NCBI RefSeq assembly: GCF_003148495.1
Contig: NZ_QGGH01000010.1
Coordinates: 117,046-181,045 of the forward strand
DNA: 64,000 nucleotides
Origin: Mesorhizobium loti
Lineage (GTDB): Bacteria; Pseudomonadota; Alphaproteobacteria; Rhizobiales; Rhizobiaceae
Direction: 5' to 3'
This document shows, piece by piece, positions 29,119 through 37,770 of this stretch. Within the stretch, counting starts at the first letter, position 1. Every line of letters starts with the position of its first letter. Position numbers and translations under genes: made by a program. The notes under the pieces were generated by a model. The model did no database searches, was not told the DNA's origin, and was given only the letters and a program-made list of their open reading frames with translations.

Positions 29119-30558
29119 ATGCAGGGGTCTTGGTTGAGGATGGCGGTGGCGGCCGCGTTGCCTTGTCTGGCAGCGCTGTTGCTGTCGAGCCTGGCGGCCG
29201 ATGCGGCCGACCGCTTCATCGATGTATCGACCCCCAGCGTTCATCGTATCTTCCTGCCGATGTCGCAATCGGTTACCGTCCAGGTGAGTGCCAATCTGGG
29301 TGACATCGTCGTCGGCGACGAGAAGATCGCCGATGCCCAGCCAATGACCGACCGCACGCTTTATGTCATCGGCAAGGGCGCTGGCACCACCACGGTCAAT
29401 CTGTTCTCGCCTGAGAAGCGCTCGCTCGGCGCCCTCCAGATCGAGGTCGGGGTCGACGTCAGCGACATGGCGGCGGCCATCCGCCAGGTGTCGCCGAGAT
29501 CGCGCATCGAAATCGGCTCGGTCAACGGCAGGGTCAGGCTTGGCGGCCATGTCAAGGACGGCGCCACGCTGGAGGCCATCATGCAGGTGGCGCAGCAATA
29601 TGGTCCCGACGCCATCATCAATTCAGTCACCGTGGATGACAGCCAGCAGGTCAATCTGGAAGTGCGCGTGCTGGAAGCCAAGCGCAATGCCGGCCGCGAC
29701 CTCGGCGTGTCGTTCCGTGGTAGAGGCAGCAATGCAACCTCTTTTGGAACGGGCATCGCAGCTACCACTCCACCCGGAGCAGATCCAGGAACCCTGGTGA
29801 CGGGTCTGCTGTCGAAATCCAATCCCTTTGCAGCACTGATCACCCAGGTGATCGACAGCAACATCAAGGTCGACCTAATCATCGAAGCCCTCGAGGCCAA
29901 GGGGGTAGTGCGCACATTGGCCGAGCCTAACCTGACCACGCTTTCAGGCGAGCCGGCCAGCTTCAACGCCGGCGGCCAGGTGCCGGTCCGCAGTGTCACC
30001 AAGGATGGCGAGGTCCAGGTCGAGTACAAGCAATTCGGCGTCAATCTGAATTTTACGCCTATCGTGCTCGCCGACGACAAGATCCACATCCAGCTGGCGC
30101 CGGAGGTCAGCGACCTGACCGGCTTCACCACGGCCGGCGATCCGATCTTCACCAACCGCAAGCTGGAAACCGTGGTCGAACTGCGCGACGGCCAGAGCTT
30201 CGCGGTCGGCGGGCTGCTGTCCAGCAAGACCACCAAGCTGCAGAACCAGGTGCCGTGGCTCGGCCAGGTACCAATTATCGGGACGCTGTTCCGCAATTCG
30301 AGCAACCAGAAGGAAGAGACCGAGCTGGTGGTCATCGTCACGCCGCACATCGTGCGGCCGGTGAAGCCCGGCGAACAACTGGCGACGCCGTTCGACAAGA
30401 CACGGCCCGCCAACGATCCGGAATTCTTCGTGCTCGGTCAGCTCGAAGTGAACAAGGACATGATCCGAAAATATGAAACGGGCGACGGCGTCACCGGTCC
30501 CTATGGCCACATGCTCGACTTCAAATCGAAGGACAAGATGCTCTATGTCAAGAAATAG
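29119..30558 (+). CDS. cpaC: Secretin CpaC (RcpA), type II/III secretion outer-membrane channel
   Basis: This 479-aa secretin has a signal peptide (ALPCLAALLLSSLAADAADR). A pilus-assembly N-domain (SQSVTVQVSANLGDIVVGDEKIADAQP; TLYVIGKGAGTTTVNLF) and a BON-like region follow. The C-terminal secretin domain has LAEPNLTTLSGEPASFNAGGQVPVRS and VPWLGQVPIIGTLFRNSSNQKEETELVVIVTPHIVRP. It forms the outer-membrane pore of the Flp pilus. The ribosome site GGGAGACGGGG is strong. Its 3' end overlaps the next lipoprotein gene by 14 bp. Confidence 0.94.
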   Translation: MQGSWLRMAVAAALPCLAALLLSSLAADAADRFIDVSTPSVHRIFLPMSQSVTVQVSANLGDIVVGDEKIADAQPMTDRTLYVIGKGAGTTTVNLFSPEKRSLGALQIEVGVDVSDMAAAIRQVSPRSRIEIGSVNGRVRLGGHVKDGATLEAIMQVAQQYGPDAIINSVTVDDSQQVNLEVRVLEAKRNAGRDLGVSFRGRGSNATSFGTGIAATTPPGADPGTLVTGLLSKSNPFAALITQVIDSNIKVDLIIEALEAKGVVRTLAEPNLTTLSGEPASFNAGGQVPVRSVTKDGEVQVEYKQFGVNLNFTPIVLADDKIHIQLAPEVSDLTGFTTAGDPIFTNRKLETVVELRDGQSFAVGGLLSSKTTKLQNQVPWLGQVPIIGTLFRNSSNQKEETELVVIVTPHIVRPVKPGEQLATPFDKTRPANDPEFFVLGQLEVNKDMIRKYETGDGVTGPYGHMLDFKSKDKMLYVKK

Positions 30559-30835
30559 CGCCTTGATCCTCATTCTGGGCACTGGCCTGCTGACAGGCTG
30601 CGCCGCGGATTATCTGAACCATTACGATACGGTGACCTTGGCGGCCGGCGACACGCAGAAATTCAATTCGATGCTGCAGACGGTCGACCCGCTCAACCCG
30701 GCGTCCCGGAACACACATATCGAAGGCGACGGCGCGCGTGCTGCCGCTGTTGCCCACAGCTACAAATTTCCGCCGCCACCGCCGCCGCCGCCGGCGATCA
30801 CGGTCAATGTCGGCGGGTCGGGTGTGACACAGTGA
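30545..30835 (+). CDS. Small proline-rich lipoprotein of the tad locus
   Basis: This 96-aa protein starts at the ATG inside the end of cpaC and has a lipoprotein signal with lipobox LLTGC at about residues 16-20. The mature part is short (DYLNHYDTVTLAAGDTQKFN) and ends with eight consecutive prolines and a Gly/Val tail. It occupies the place where cpaD, a longer outer-membrane lipoprotein, is found in many alphaproteobacterial tad loci. The DTVTLAAGD-type stretch recalls the CpaD N-terminus, so it may be a reduced CpaD (inference). No other cpaD was found. Confidence 0.75.
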   Translation: MSRNSALILILGTGLLTGCAADYLNHYDTVTLAAGDTQKFNSMLQTVDPLNPASRNTHIEGDGARAAAVAHSYKFPPPPPPPPAITVNVGGSGVTQ

Positions 30836-30906
30836 ACTGAATGGAAGGATGCGGAGGGCGCCGGGCATGCGAGGGGCCCTGGCGCAGGAAAGCAGAGAGC
30901 AGGGTC

Positions 30907-32406
30907 ATGTTGGGGACCATTCGAGCCTTCTGGAACGATCAACGCGGCGTAGCGATGATCCTGGTGGCCATCATGCTGCCCGTGCTTATCGGCTTTTCGC
31001 TGCTGGCCATCGATATGAGCCGAGTCAACGGGCTCCATAACGATCTGCAGAAGGGTGTTGACGCGATGGCGCTTGCTGCCGCGGCGGAACTCGACGGCAA
31101 TTCGGATGCGATCACCCGGGCCAACCGGGCCGTCACCAGCCTCGTGGCAAACAATACGCTGTTTTCGACATCAGGTGATCACCCAATCGTCTTGGCTGAC
31201 GTAACGGTCACGTATCTGACCGGGATACCGGCGAGCGATGACATCACGCTGACTGCCGCAGGTGTCGACTCCAACGCCAAGAACTGGGCCAGCACCGATC
31301 CCAAGGTTGTCAGGTTTGCCGAAGTGACCGTGAACGCGTCAGGCGCGACGGACGGCGCGGGCGCCTTCGCGACGATTTTTCCAGCCAGCCTCGTCGGCAG
31401 CACGGAAAAGATGGACATTCGGCCACAAGCGGTTGCGGGATTCACCAACGCGTTGTGTCAGTTCACACCGATGTTCATCTGCAATCCTTTCACCAATAGC
31501 GCGACGTCCCTGAGCGATCTGCAGGCGGCCGTAGCAGGAACAAAGAAGCCGATGATCTGGCTGAAAGAGCAGACAGGCGGCAACAGCGCCCAATACGGTC
31601 CGGGCAATTACGGGTTCCTGTCGTCACCCGAGGGCGACAAGAATACGGCTGCGATTACCGAAATGTTCGCTGTCACCAATCCGCCCGCCTGCTACGACCA
31701 GAGTGGGGTGACCACCCGTCCGGGCAACATTCCTCCGGTCGATAAAGGCATCAATACGCGCTTCGACATTTACGACAATGGTGGCCCCTACAAGACCGAT
31801 CCGGCCATCAACCCGCCTGCGCCGAATGTCAGAAAAGGCATGGACGTCCAAAACGCAGGCAAGAACAATTGCAGTTACACAGCCCCCAGTACCGGGCAGG
31901 TCAAGAATTTTATGGCGGTGCCCCGAGACAATTGTTTCGCGACCACATGTTCAAACGCTGGAAGTCTTGGCGACGGCAACTGGAATTTCATGGGCACGAA
32001 AACAAGTCCGGGCTATTGGGACACGAACTGGCCCAAGGACGATGGCACCGGTGTGAAAACTGCATGTGGCGCAAGCCCCAGCCGATATTGTGTCTACAAC
32101 TACGAAATTCAGCACAAAGCGGATCTTAAGAGCACATTCGAACAGACCGCGCCGGCGTGCAATGCGACGACGCAGACCGCTGACAGGCGTCTACTTTATG
32201 TAGCGATCGTCGACTGTACGGCCAACAATGTTCATGGCGGCGGACAGACCTTACCCGTGCAGGCTTTCGCGAGTGTGTTCCTGACAGAGCCGGCGGGTGG
32301 GGCGTCCACCGCCGATATCTATGGCGAGATCGAGGATATCAGCACTGTCGCCGGCCAAAACACGCTGAAGAAGCTGCAGCGCAACGAAGCGCAATTGTAC
32401 CGGTAG
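30907..32406 (+). CDS. TadG-like pilus assembly protein with N-terminal Tad domain
   Basis: This 499-aa protein has FWNDQRGVAMILVAIMLPVLIGFSLLAIDMSRV and HNDLQKGVDAMALAAAAELDGN near the N-terminus, the hallmarks of Tad/TadG-type proteins that are anchored in the inner membrane. The rest is a large periplasmic portion rich in Gly, Asn and Cys pairs, with no clear vWA MIDAS motif. The ATG at 30907 follows AGCAGGG. The 22 residues upstream in the open frame are rejected. It is followed after 4 bp by a TadE-like gene. Confidence 0.85.
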   Translation: MLGTIRAFWNDQRGVAMILVAIMLPVLIGFSLLAIDMSRVNGLHNDLQKGVDAMALAAAAELDGNSDAITRANRAVTSLVANNTLFSTSGDHPIVLADVTVTYLTGIPASDDITLTAAGVDSNAKNWASTDPKVVRFAEVTVNASGATDGAGAFATIFPASLVGSTEKMDIRPQAVAGFTNALCQFTPMFICNPFTNSATSLSDLQAAVAGTKKPMIWLKEQTGGNSAQYGPGNYGFLSSPEGDKNTAAITEMFAVTNPPACYDQSGVTTRPGNIPPVDKGINTRFDIYDNGGPYKTDPAINPPAPNVRKGMDVQNAGKNNCSYTAPSTGQVKNFMAVPRDNCFATTCSNAGSLGDGNWNFMGTKTSPGYWDTNWPKDDGTGVKTACGASPSRYCVYNYEIQHKADLKSTFEQTAPACNATTQTADRRLLYVAIVDCTANNVHGGGQTLPVQAFASVFLTEPAGGASTADIYGEIEDISTVAGQNTLKKLQRNEAQLYR

Positions 32407-32410
32407 CGCC

Positions 32411-32908
32411 ATGTTCATCAAACTGAGGCAGTTCCTCCAGCGGTTCCATCATGACGAACAAGGCGCTGCCTTGGTCGAGATAGCGATCGTCACGCCATTC
32501 GTGTTGCTGCTGGCAGCGGGTGTCTTCGAGTTCTCGAACATCTTCAACACGCGCCTGCTTCTCGAAGCTGGCGTCGAGGATGCCGCTCGCTATATGGCGC
32601 GCTGCAGCAGTGATTGGGACACCTGTTCAGCTTTGGCAACAAACCTCGCAGTGAACGGGGCCGTCACAAACGGTAGCCAGAGGGTTACCGGGTGGACCGC
32701 GGCTCAAGTCTCCATCACCAAGGCACAATCGCTCCAGGCGACCGATGCCACGACCGGTACCCAGCTCTATCTCAGCAGCACCGGCACCGTCATTGTCGTG
32801 CAGGTCAAAACGTCATATCCATATCCTACTCTGGGTCTCTGGTCTTATCTTGGCTTTGCTGATCTTACGCTCACTGTGTTCCATCAGGAGCGTGTCTTCG
32901 GATGGTGA
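32411..32908 (+). CDS. tadE: TadE-like pseudopilin
   Basis: This 165-aa protein has the TadE motif DEQGAALVEIAIVTPFVLLLAAGVFEFSNIF, with the prepilin-type Gly-Ala boundary and Glu at +5, then LLEAGVEDAARYMAR. TadE-like proteins are processed by the same CpaA peptidase and help pilus assembly. It overlaps the following gene by 7 bp. The pair fits TadE and TadF of other loci. Confidence 0.87.
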   Translation: MFIKLRQFLQRFHHDEQGAALVEIAIVTPFVLLLAAGVFEFSNIFNTRLLLEAGVEDAARYMARCSSDWDTCSALATNLAVNGAVTNGSQRVTGWTAAQVSITKAQSLQATDATTGTQLYLSSTGTVIVVQVKTSYPYPTLGLWSYLGFADLTLTVFHQERVFGW

Positions 32909-33537
32909 TCTCGCACGGCACGTTCTGGAGAAACCAATCCGGCGCGACAATGGTGGAGGCGGCCATTGCAATGCCCGTGCTGCTGACTCTGCTGCTCGGT
33001 TTCGTCGACTTTGGCTACGCCTTCTACCAATGGAATGCCGGCAACAAAGCGGTGCAGGCCGGCGCCAGGCTGGCGCAGATTTCCGCTCCGATCGCCAGCG
33101 GACTTCTGCTCGAAGCAAAAACCCCCAGCGACTCACTGGATGTGGGAAAGGCGGTTCCAGCCAACATTTACAGCTATATCTGTACGGCCGATGCCGCCGG
33201 AGCTGTATCTTGCACCTGTGGAACAGGCGCCACATGCCAAAACCTCACTGTGAACCAGGCCGCTTTCGACTTCATCTTTAGCGGCAGCAGCAACCGGCCG
33301 GGAATGCTGACATTCCTGCCGACCCTTCTGAAATCCGAGGTCCAGATTCAGTATCAGGCGTCCGGCCTCGGCTACTGGACGCGCCCCAATGGGCCGGTAC
33401 CAACGATCACCGTCAGCATTGAAAAACATCCGTTCCAGTTCTTCTTTCTGGCCGGTTTTCTCGGGTTCGGAACCATCACAATGCCCTCCATGCTGAGCAC
33501 GGTCACGGGCGAAGACATGAAGAGCACCTTTCCATGA
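32902..33537 (+). CDS. TadE/TadF-like pseudopilin
   Basis: This 211-aa protein has NQSGATMVEAAIAMPVLLTLLLGFVDFGYAFYQW at the N-terminus, again with a pseudopilin-type Gly-Ala cleavage site and Glu. The periplasmic region includes a Cys-rich patch (YICTADAAGAVSCTCGTGATC) that may form disulfides. It overlaps tadE by 7 bp and the cpaE/tadZ gene by 4 bp, so it is tightly coupled. Confidence 0.85.
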   Translation: MVISHGTFWRNQSGATMVEAAIAMPVLLTLLLGFVDFGYAFYQWNAGNKAVQAGARLAQISAPIASGLLLEAKTPSDSLDVGKAVPANIYSYICTADAAGAVSCTCGTGATCQNLTVNQAAFDFIFSGSSNRPGMLTFLPTLLKSEVQIQYQASGLGYWTRPNGPVPTITVSIEKHPFQFFFLAGFLGFGTITMPSMLSTVTGEDMKSTFP

Positions 33538-34697
33538 ACGCCATCAACACCAAGGTTACGCCGACCAAGCGCAAGCAGGTGGCGCTGTTCTCGTCGGATC
33601 CGCAGTTCAAGCGCGATGTGGCGACACGGCTCGATGCGCTAGCGATCTATGATGTCAGGATTTCCGAGACGGGTGACTTCCTCAAAGGGCCGCCTGCGGA
33701 TACGCGCCCGGGCATCGTCATCCTCGATCTCGGCAATGGCGAATTGCTCGGCAGGCCGGGCATCGTCGAGGCGCGTGCGCTGTGGGCGAGCGTGCCGCTG
33801 ATTGCGGTTTCCGACGAGCTGACCTCAGAACAGACGCGCGTGCTGGTGCGCATGAACGCTTCGGACTGGCTGCACAAGCCGCTCGACGGCAAGGAGCTGC
33901 TCAACGCGGTGACCTTCCATGACACCGGCAACCAGGGCACGAAAAGCCGGATCATCACCTTCATCGGTGCCAGCGGCGGCGCCGGTGCCACGACGCTGGC
34001 GCTGTCGGCGGCCGAATTCCTGGCTTCGAAATCGGCGGAGCGCGCGGCGTCCACCTGCCTGGTCGATCTCGATTTCCAGAGCGCCAATTGCGGCGCTTAT
34101 CTCAATTTGTTCAACCAGTTCGATCTTGCCGGCATCATCGGCCAGCCGGAACGGCTCGATGTCGAGCTGATGGATGTGATCAAGCTGTCGCGTCCGTCCG
34201 GCCTCACCCTCTACGCGTTCGAGCGGCCGCAACTGCCGTTCGAGCCGCATGGCAGCGATTTCGTCTTCCGGCTTCTGGACCTCGTCGCCTACCGCTTCGA
34301 CGACATCGTCATCGACCTGCCCAATCTGGAAACGCCCTGGCACAATTCCGTGCTGTCGACGAGCGACGAGATCTTCATCGTCTTCGAACTCAATGTCGCT
34401 TCGCTGCGGCAAGGCAAGCGGCTCTACAAGAAGATCCGCGAGCTGCGCGGCAACGCGGTCAACATCACGCTGGTCGCCAACAAGCACAAGCGCAAATGGT
34501 TCGGGAACCATTTTTCGCGCAGCGAGCTCGAGAAGATATTCAAGGCGCCGCACATCAAGTCGGTCGCGCTGGACAACGCGCTTCTGAGCGATGCGCTGAA
34601 CAGGGCCATCCCGCCTTCCGAAGTGGATGGGCGGGCGCGCTTCAACAAGGATTTGAAGCGGATGTTCAAAGAGCGGCTCGATGACGCTGCCCGATAG
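33534..34697 (+). CDS. cpaE: Pilus assembly ATPase CpaE/TadZ
   Basis: This 387-aa protein has an atypical receiver-like domain (about 15-125) lacking a full phospho-acceptor set, then a ParA/MinD-type ATPase with deviant Walker motif GASGGAGATT near residue 145. CpaE/TadZ localises the pilus machine to the cell pole. It overlaps the L,D-transpeptidase gene by 17 bp, so the transpeptidase is part of the same operon. Confidence 0.92.
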   Translation: MNAINTKVTPTKRKQVALFSSDPQFKRDVATRLDALAIYDVRISETGDFLKGPPADTRPGIVILDLGNGELLGRPGIVEARALWASVPLIAVSDELTSEQTRVLVRMNASDWLHKPLDGKELLNAVTFHDTGNQGTKSRIITFIGASGGAGATTLALSAAEFLASKSAERAASTCLVDLDFQSANCGAYLNLFNQFDLAGIIGQPERLDVELMDVIKLSRPSGLTLYAFERPQLPFEPHGSDFVFRLLDLVAYRFDDIVIDLPNLETPWHNSVLSTSDEIFIVFELNVASLRQGKRLYKKIRELRGNAVNITLVANKHKRKWFGNHFSRSELEKIFKAPHIKSVALDNALLSDALNRAIPPSEVDGRARFNKDLKRMFKERLDDAAR

Positions 34698-35286
34698 ATA
34701 TCGGATCGCGAGATACCGGATCGCTGGGCGGCTGGCCGGCGCCTGCGTGCTCGGCGTGGCGCTGGCGCTGTCCGTCCAGGACTTCGCCGAAGCGCGATCG
34801 GCGCTTTCGGAACGGCCGCCGCTGCCGGCGATGGGGCCTAGCCTGCGCAAGGCTGTTGCCTTCGCAACCGCCGAGCAGCCGGGAACGATCATCATCCGCA
34901 AGGACGAGAAGGCGCTTTACCTGGTGACCCGCCAGGGCCAGGCGCTGCGCTACCAGATCAGCGTCGGGCGCGACGGGTTTGGCTGGACGGGCGTCGTCAA
35001 GGTGGGGGCGAAGACCGAATGGCCGGAGTGGCGCCCGCCACAGGAAATGCGGGCCCGCCAGCCGGAGCTGCCAAAAATGGTGCCCGCCGGCCCCTACAAT
35101 CCGCTCGGCGCAAGGGCGCTCTATCTGTCTCGGGACGGGCGCGACACGCTCTACCGGATACATGGCACCAACGATCCGTCGGGTGTCGGCTTCGACGGAA
35201 CGTCGGGCTGTTTTCGTCTTACCAACACGGATGTGATCGATCTTTTCAAGCGCGTCGCGGTCGGCGCAAAGGTGGTGGTCCAATGA
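34681..35286 (+). CDS. L,D-transpeptidase (YkuD family)
   Basis: This 201-aa protein has an N-terminal signal/anchor (LAGACVLGVALALSVQDFAEA) and a YkuD domain from about residue 68 (GTIIIRKDEKALYLV). The catalytic set is His161 in RIHGTND, Ser175 and Cys177 in TSGCFRL, and Arg179. Such enzymes form 3-3 peptidoglycan cross-links or attach proteins to peptidoglycan. Its start overlaps cpaE by 17 bp, and its stop overlaps the next ATG by 4 bp. Wall remodelling around the pilus channel is a reasonable inference. Confidence 0.9.
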   Translation: MTLPDRYRIARYRIAGRLAGACVLGVALALSVQDFAEARSALSERPPLPAMGPSLRKAVAFATAEQPGTIIIRKDEKALYLVTRQGQALRYQISVGRDGFGWTGVVKVGAKTEWPEWRPPQEMRARQPELPKMVPAGPYNPLGARALYLSRDGRDTLYRIHGTNDPSGVGFDGTSGCFRLTNTDVIDLFKRVAVGAKVVVQ

Positions 35287-35882
35287 CGACGATCAGCGAA
35301 CCGGACATGCCGGCGATCGACATCGGAAACCAGGAACAGCGCGAACAGCGCGCCACCGAGAAACCCGGCAACCCAAGGACAATCGGCATCGTCCTCGCCA
35401 GCGGCGCCCTGCTGATCACCGCGATCAACATGGCGGCTGCGGTCTATCTCTATCGGGGCATAAGCGACCTGCGTTTCGTCGAAGCGCGGCTGGAGCAGCT
35501 CGGAGCTTTCGAACAGCGGATCGCGGCTAGGCTCGACACGGTCAACAACGGCTTCCAGAGCCGGTTCGAGAAACTGGACAGCCAACTGCAAGGCAGCTTC
35601 AACGAGATCAATGGCAACATTGCCCGTTTGGGGCAGAATGTGCCGGTTGCCGGCGGCGAGGCCGTGTCGAGTGCGGCCGAACCGTCCGAGATCACCACCA
35701 GCACGCTGGCGCAAGCGCCCGAAGCTCTCGACGGCGAGAGCGCGAGCGAACCCGGCGTCATCGAAGCACCGCGTGCGCCGAGGAAGAGCACTGCACCGGC
35801 ATCGCCCCCTGCCCCAAGCTCCAACTACCAGCGCATCCAGCAGCCTGACGGCAAGGTCTATTACCGCAGGATCAACAACTAA
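35283..35882 (+). CDS. Single-pass membrane protein with coiled coil, tad-linked, function unknown
   Basis: This 199-aa protein has an acidic/polar N-terminus, one membrane helix (TIGIVLASGALLITAINMAAAVYLY, about 34-57), then a predicted periplasmic coiled coil (about 60-115, FVEARLEQLGAFEQRIAARLD...FEKLDSQLQGSFNEINGNIARL). A Pro/Ala/Ser linker leads to the C-terminal YQRIQQPDGKVYYRRINN. The ATG overlaps the transpeptidase stop (ATGA). The longer open frame is rejected. I do not recognise a family. The layout suggests a scaffold between membrane and wall. Its stop codon lies inside the downstream hairpin repeat. Confidence 0.8.
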   Translation: MTTISEPDMPAIDIGNQEQREQRATEKPGNPRTIGIVLASGALLITAINMAAAVYLYRGISDLRFVEARLEQLGAFEQRIAARLDTVNNGFQSRFEKLDSQLQGSFNEINGNIARLGQNVPVAGGEAVSSAAEPSEITTSTLAQAPEALDGESASEPGVIEAPRAPRKSTAPASPPAPSSNYQRIQQPDGKVYYRRINN

Positions 35883-35982
35883 AGCGCGTCGCGTTTGAAC
35901 GGATTCAGGCGACGCGCTTTAGGTCTTTGTTTTTATGCATGTCGTTTTCCCAAAACCGAGGTCACTTTTGGGCGACATGCAT
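35881..35982. repeat. Two-hairpin intergenic repeat, probable rhizobial palindromic element
   Basis: The first hairpin is AAAGCGCGTCGC (35881-35892) with GCGACGCGCTTT (35909-35920). The second is ATGCATGTCG (35935-35944) with CGACATGCAT (35973-35982), with an inner CCCAAAA/TTTTGGG pairing. From memory, this resembles a repeated intergenic element of Mesorhizobium and relatives. It could also stop or stabilise the tad transcript. Copy number was not checked. Confidence 0.65.
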
Positions 35983-36021
35983 TAGACCTGACGTGCTGGA
36001 TCCGGGCAGGATGCGAGCGGT

Positions 36022-36555
36022 TCAGAGATCGCGCTGAAGGGCCAGGATGCGGATGGCCCGCACGGACCGATCGCGCGCTTCAGCCAGGAAAGCGATGTGG
36101 CAGTAGGCACAGGCCACGGTGCCCAGAAGCAGCACCAGGCTGTTCTTCAAGGTGAAATCGATAGCCAGCGAGTACGGAAGACCCCTGGGCGACGTGAACG
36201 CCGCGATCGTGCTCGCCGTTTCAGAGTGGGTGCCGACGGCGATCATCAGCCCGGCGAGAATCAAGGCGACGTGGTTGGCGAGGAACGGGAATGCCGACCT
36301 TTTGGTGTGGCACGCCATCCAGCAGACGATCGATACCGCGGCAAGGATGGCGGCGTCGACAGCCATGGAGCCGCCCAGCCAGAGATTGACCTGCTGCCAG
36401 AGCATCGTCGACAGAGGGCGCAGTTCAAGCCATATCCACCATGCGGTGGGGCTGGCTGGATAGGTTCCCAGCAAGAAGGTCGCCACGCGCTCCCCTGCCA
36501 GGATCGAAAGAATGAGAAATGGGAAGGCAAAAAGCAGAAGCGGCTTGCGTTTCAT
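36022..36555 (-). CDS. Small polytopic membrane protein, function unknown
   Basis: This 177-aa protein has four to five hydrophobic segments (LLLFAFPFLILSILAG; AVDAAILAAVSIVCWMACH; ANHVALILAGLMIAVG; SLVLLLGTVACAYCHIAFLA), and histidine and cysteine in CH pairs at two membrane borders. The ATG at 36555 follows GAGGGAAC. The open frame eight codons longer lacks a ribosome site. I do not recognise the family. It stands alone between the tad operon (convergent) and a divergent sugar kinase. Confidence 0.65.
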   Translation of the reverse strand: MKRKPLLLFAFPFLILSILAGERVATFLLGTYPASPTAWWIWLELRPLSTMLWQQVNLWLGGSMAVDAAILAAVSIVCWMACHTKRSAFPFLANHVALILAGLMIAVGTHSETASTIAAFTSPRGLPYSLAIDFTLKNSLVLLLGTVACAYCHIAFLAEARDRSVRAIRILALQRDL

Positions 36556-36783
36556 GTTCCCTCGACAATCTGCAAGCAAGGATAGACCGCATAGATTGCG
36601 CGAAGCTTAACGGCTCTATGGAGATATCCTGGTGGCACGAAGTCGGATCCTGCCTGAGGGGCTACGTCCGGCCCTCCCCGATTGCGATGGCATCTAGTCG
36701 ATTCACATCGATCCGGTAAGAATCCCCTTGCGCCTCGGCCTCGTGGACCGCAAACGACACCACACCCCAGGATTAGACGCTTG

Positions 36784-37770
36784 ATGAACGACACCCCCAA
36801 AACGCTGGCACCGGACTCGCTCGGGCCAACCGTGACGATTGGAGAAATCCTGGTAGAGATCGTCGCAAGGGAGACCGGCACCGGCTTTCGGGAACCTATC
36901 GACCTCATTGGTCCCTTTCCGAGCGGCGCGCCCGCCATCTTCATCGATCAATGCGCGCGTATGGGCGGAGCGGCCGCGATGGTGGGCGTGGTCGGCGACG
37001 ATGATTTCGGCTTCGTCAACATCGAGCGCCTGAAGCGAGACGGCGTAGACATTTCCGCCATCGCTGTTTCCCCGGATCATCCGACGGGCAGCGCCTTTGT
37101 TCGCTACCGCGAGGATGGAAGCCGCGATTTCGTCTACAACATCGCCAAATCCGCCGCCGCCCGGCTGGAATGGACGCCGCAGGTCGAGGCGCTGATCGCG
37201 CATTGCGGGCATATCCACGTCATGGGAACGGTGTTCGCAAGCCCCGCCGCCTGGGCGATCACCGAGCGCGCGATCCCCTTGATCAAGGCACGCGGCGGCA
37301 CCATGTCGCTCGATCCGAACCTGCGCAAGGAATTGCTGGCGCACGGCCAGACCGAGGAGAAATTCGCAAGCCTGGTGGACAAGGCGGACCTGCTGCTACC
37401 CTCGGGCAACGAATTGTTCCTGGCCGCAGGCATGGACGGCGAGGAACGCGCGATCGAGGCGCTGTTCAGACGAGGGGTCCAGGAGATCGCCGTCAAGCGC
37501 GGCGAACATGGCGCGTCGGCCCGTCAACGCACAGGCGCCCGCGCCGATTGCCCCGGCCTCATCGTCGAGGAAACGGACCCCACGGGCGCCGGCGACTGTT
37601 TCGGGGGAGCCTATGTCGCATGCCGGCGGCTGGGCATGCCGCTGCAGACGGCGCTCGAATTCGCCAACGCGGCAGGAGCGCGCAACGTCACACGCCTCGG
37701 CCCCATGGAGGGAGCCGGCACGCGTGCCGAACTGGAAGATTTCATGGCAAGAACGGCGAGAAGAAGCTGA
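36784..37770 (+). CDS. PfkB-family sugar kinase, probable tagatose kinase
   Basis: This 328-aa ribokinase-like enzyme has the N-terminal substrate region TIGEILVEIVA, GGAAAMVGVVGDDDFG, and the C-terminal DPTGAGDCFGGAYVACRR with the catalytic Asp. It phosphorylates a ketose or nucleoside. The next gene, a GatZ-like protein whose start overlaps its stop by one base, points to tagatose phosphorylation (inference). The ATG at 36784 is chosen by the family start. The extension upstream is not conserved-looking. Confidence 0.87.
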   Translation: MNDTPKTLAPDSLGPTVTIGEILVEIVARETGTGFREPIDLIGPFPSGAPAIFIDQCARMGGAAAMVGVVGDDDFGFVNIERLKRDGVDISAIAVSPDHPTGSAFVRYREDGSRDFVYNIAKSAAARLEWTPQVEALIAHCGHIHVMGTVFASPAAWAITERAIPLIKARGGTMSLDPNLRKELLAHGQTEEKFASLVDKADLLLPSGNELFLAAGMDGEERAIEALFRRGVQEIAVKRGEHGASARQRTGARADCPGLIVEETDPTGAGDCFGGAYVACRRLGMPLQTALEFANAAGARNVTRLGPMEGAGTRAELEDFMARTARRS

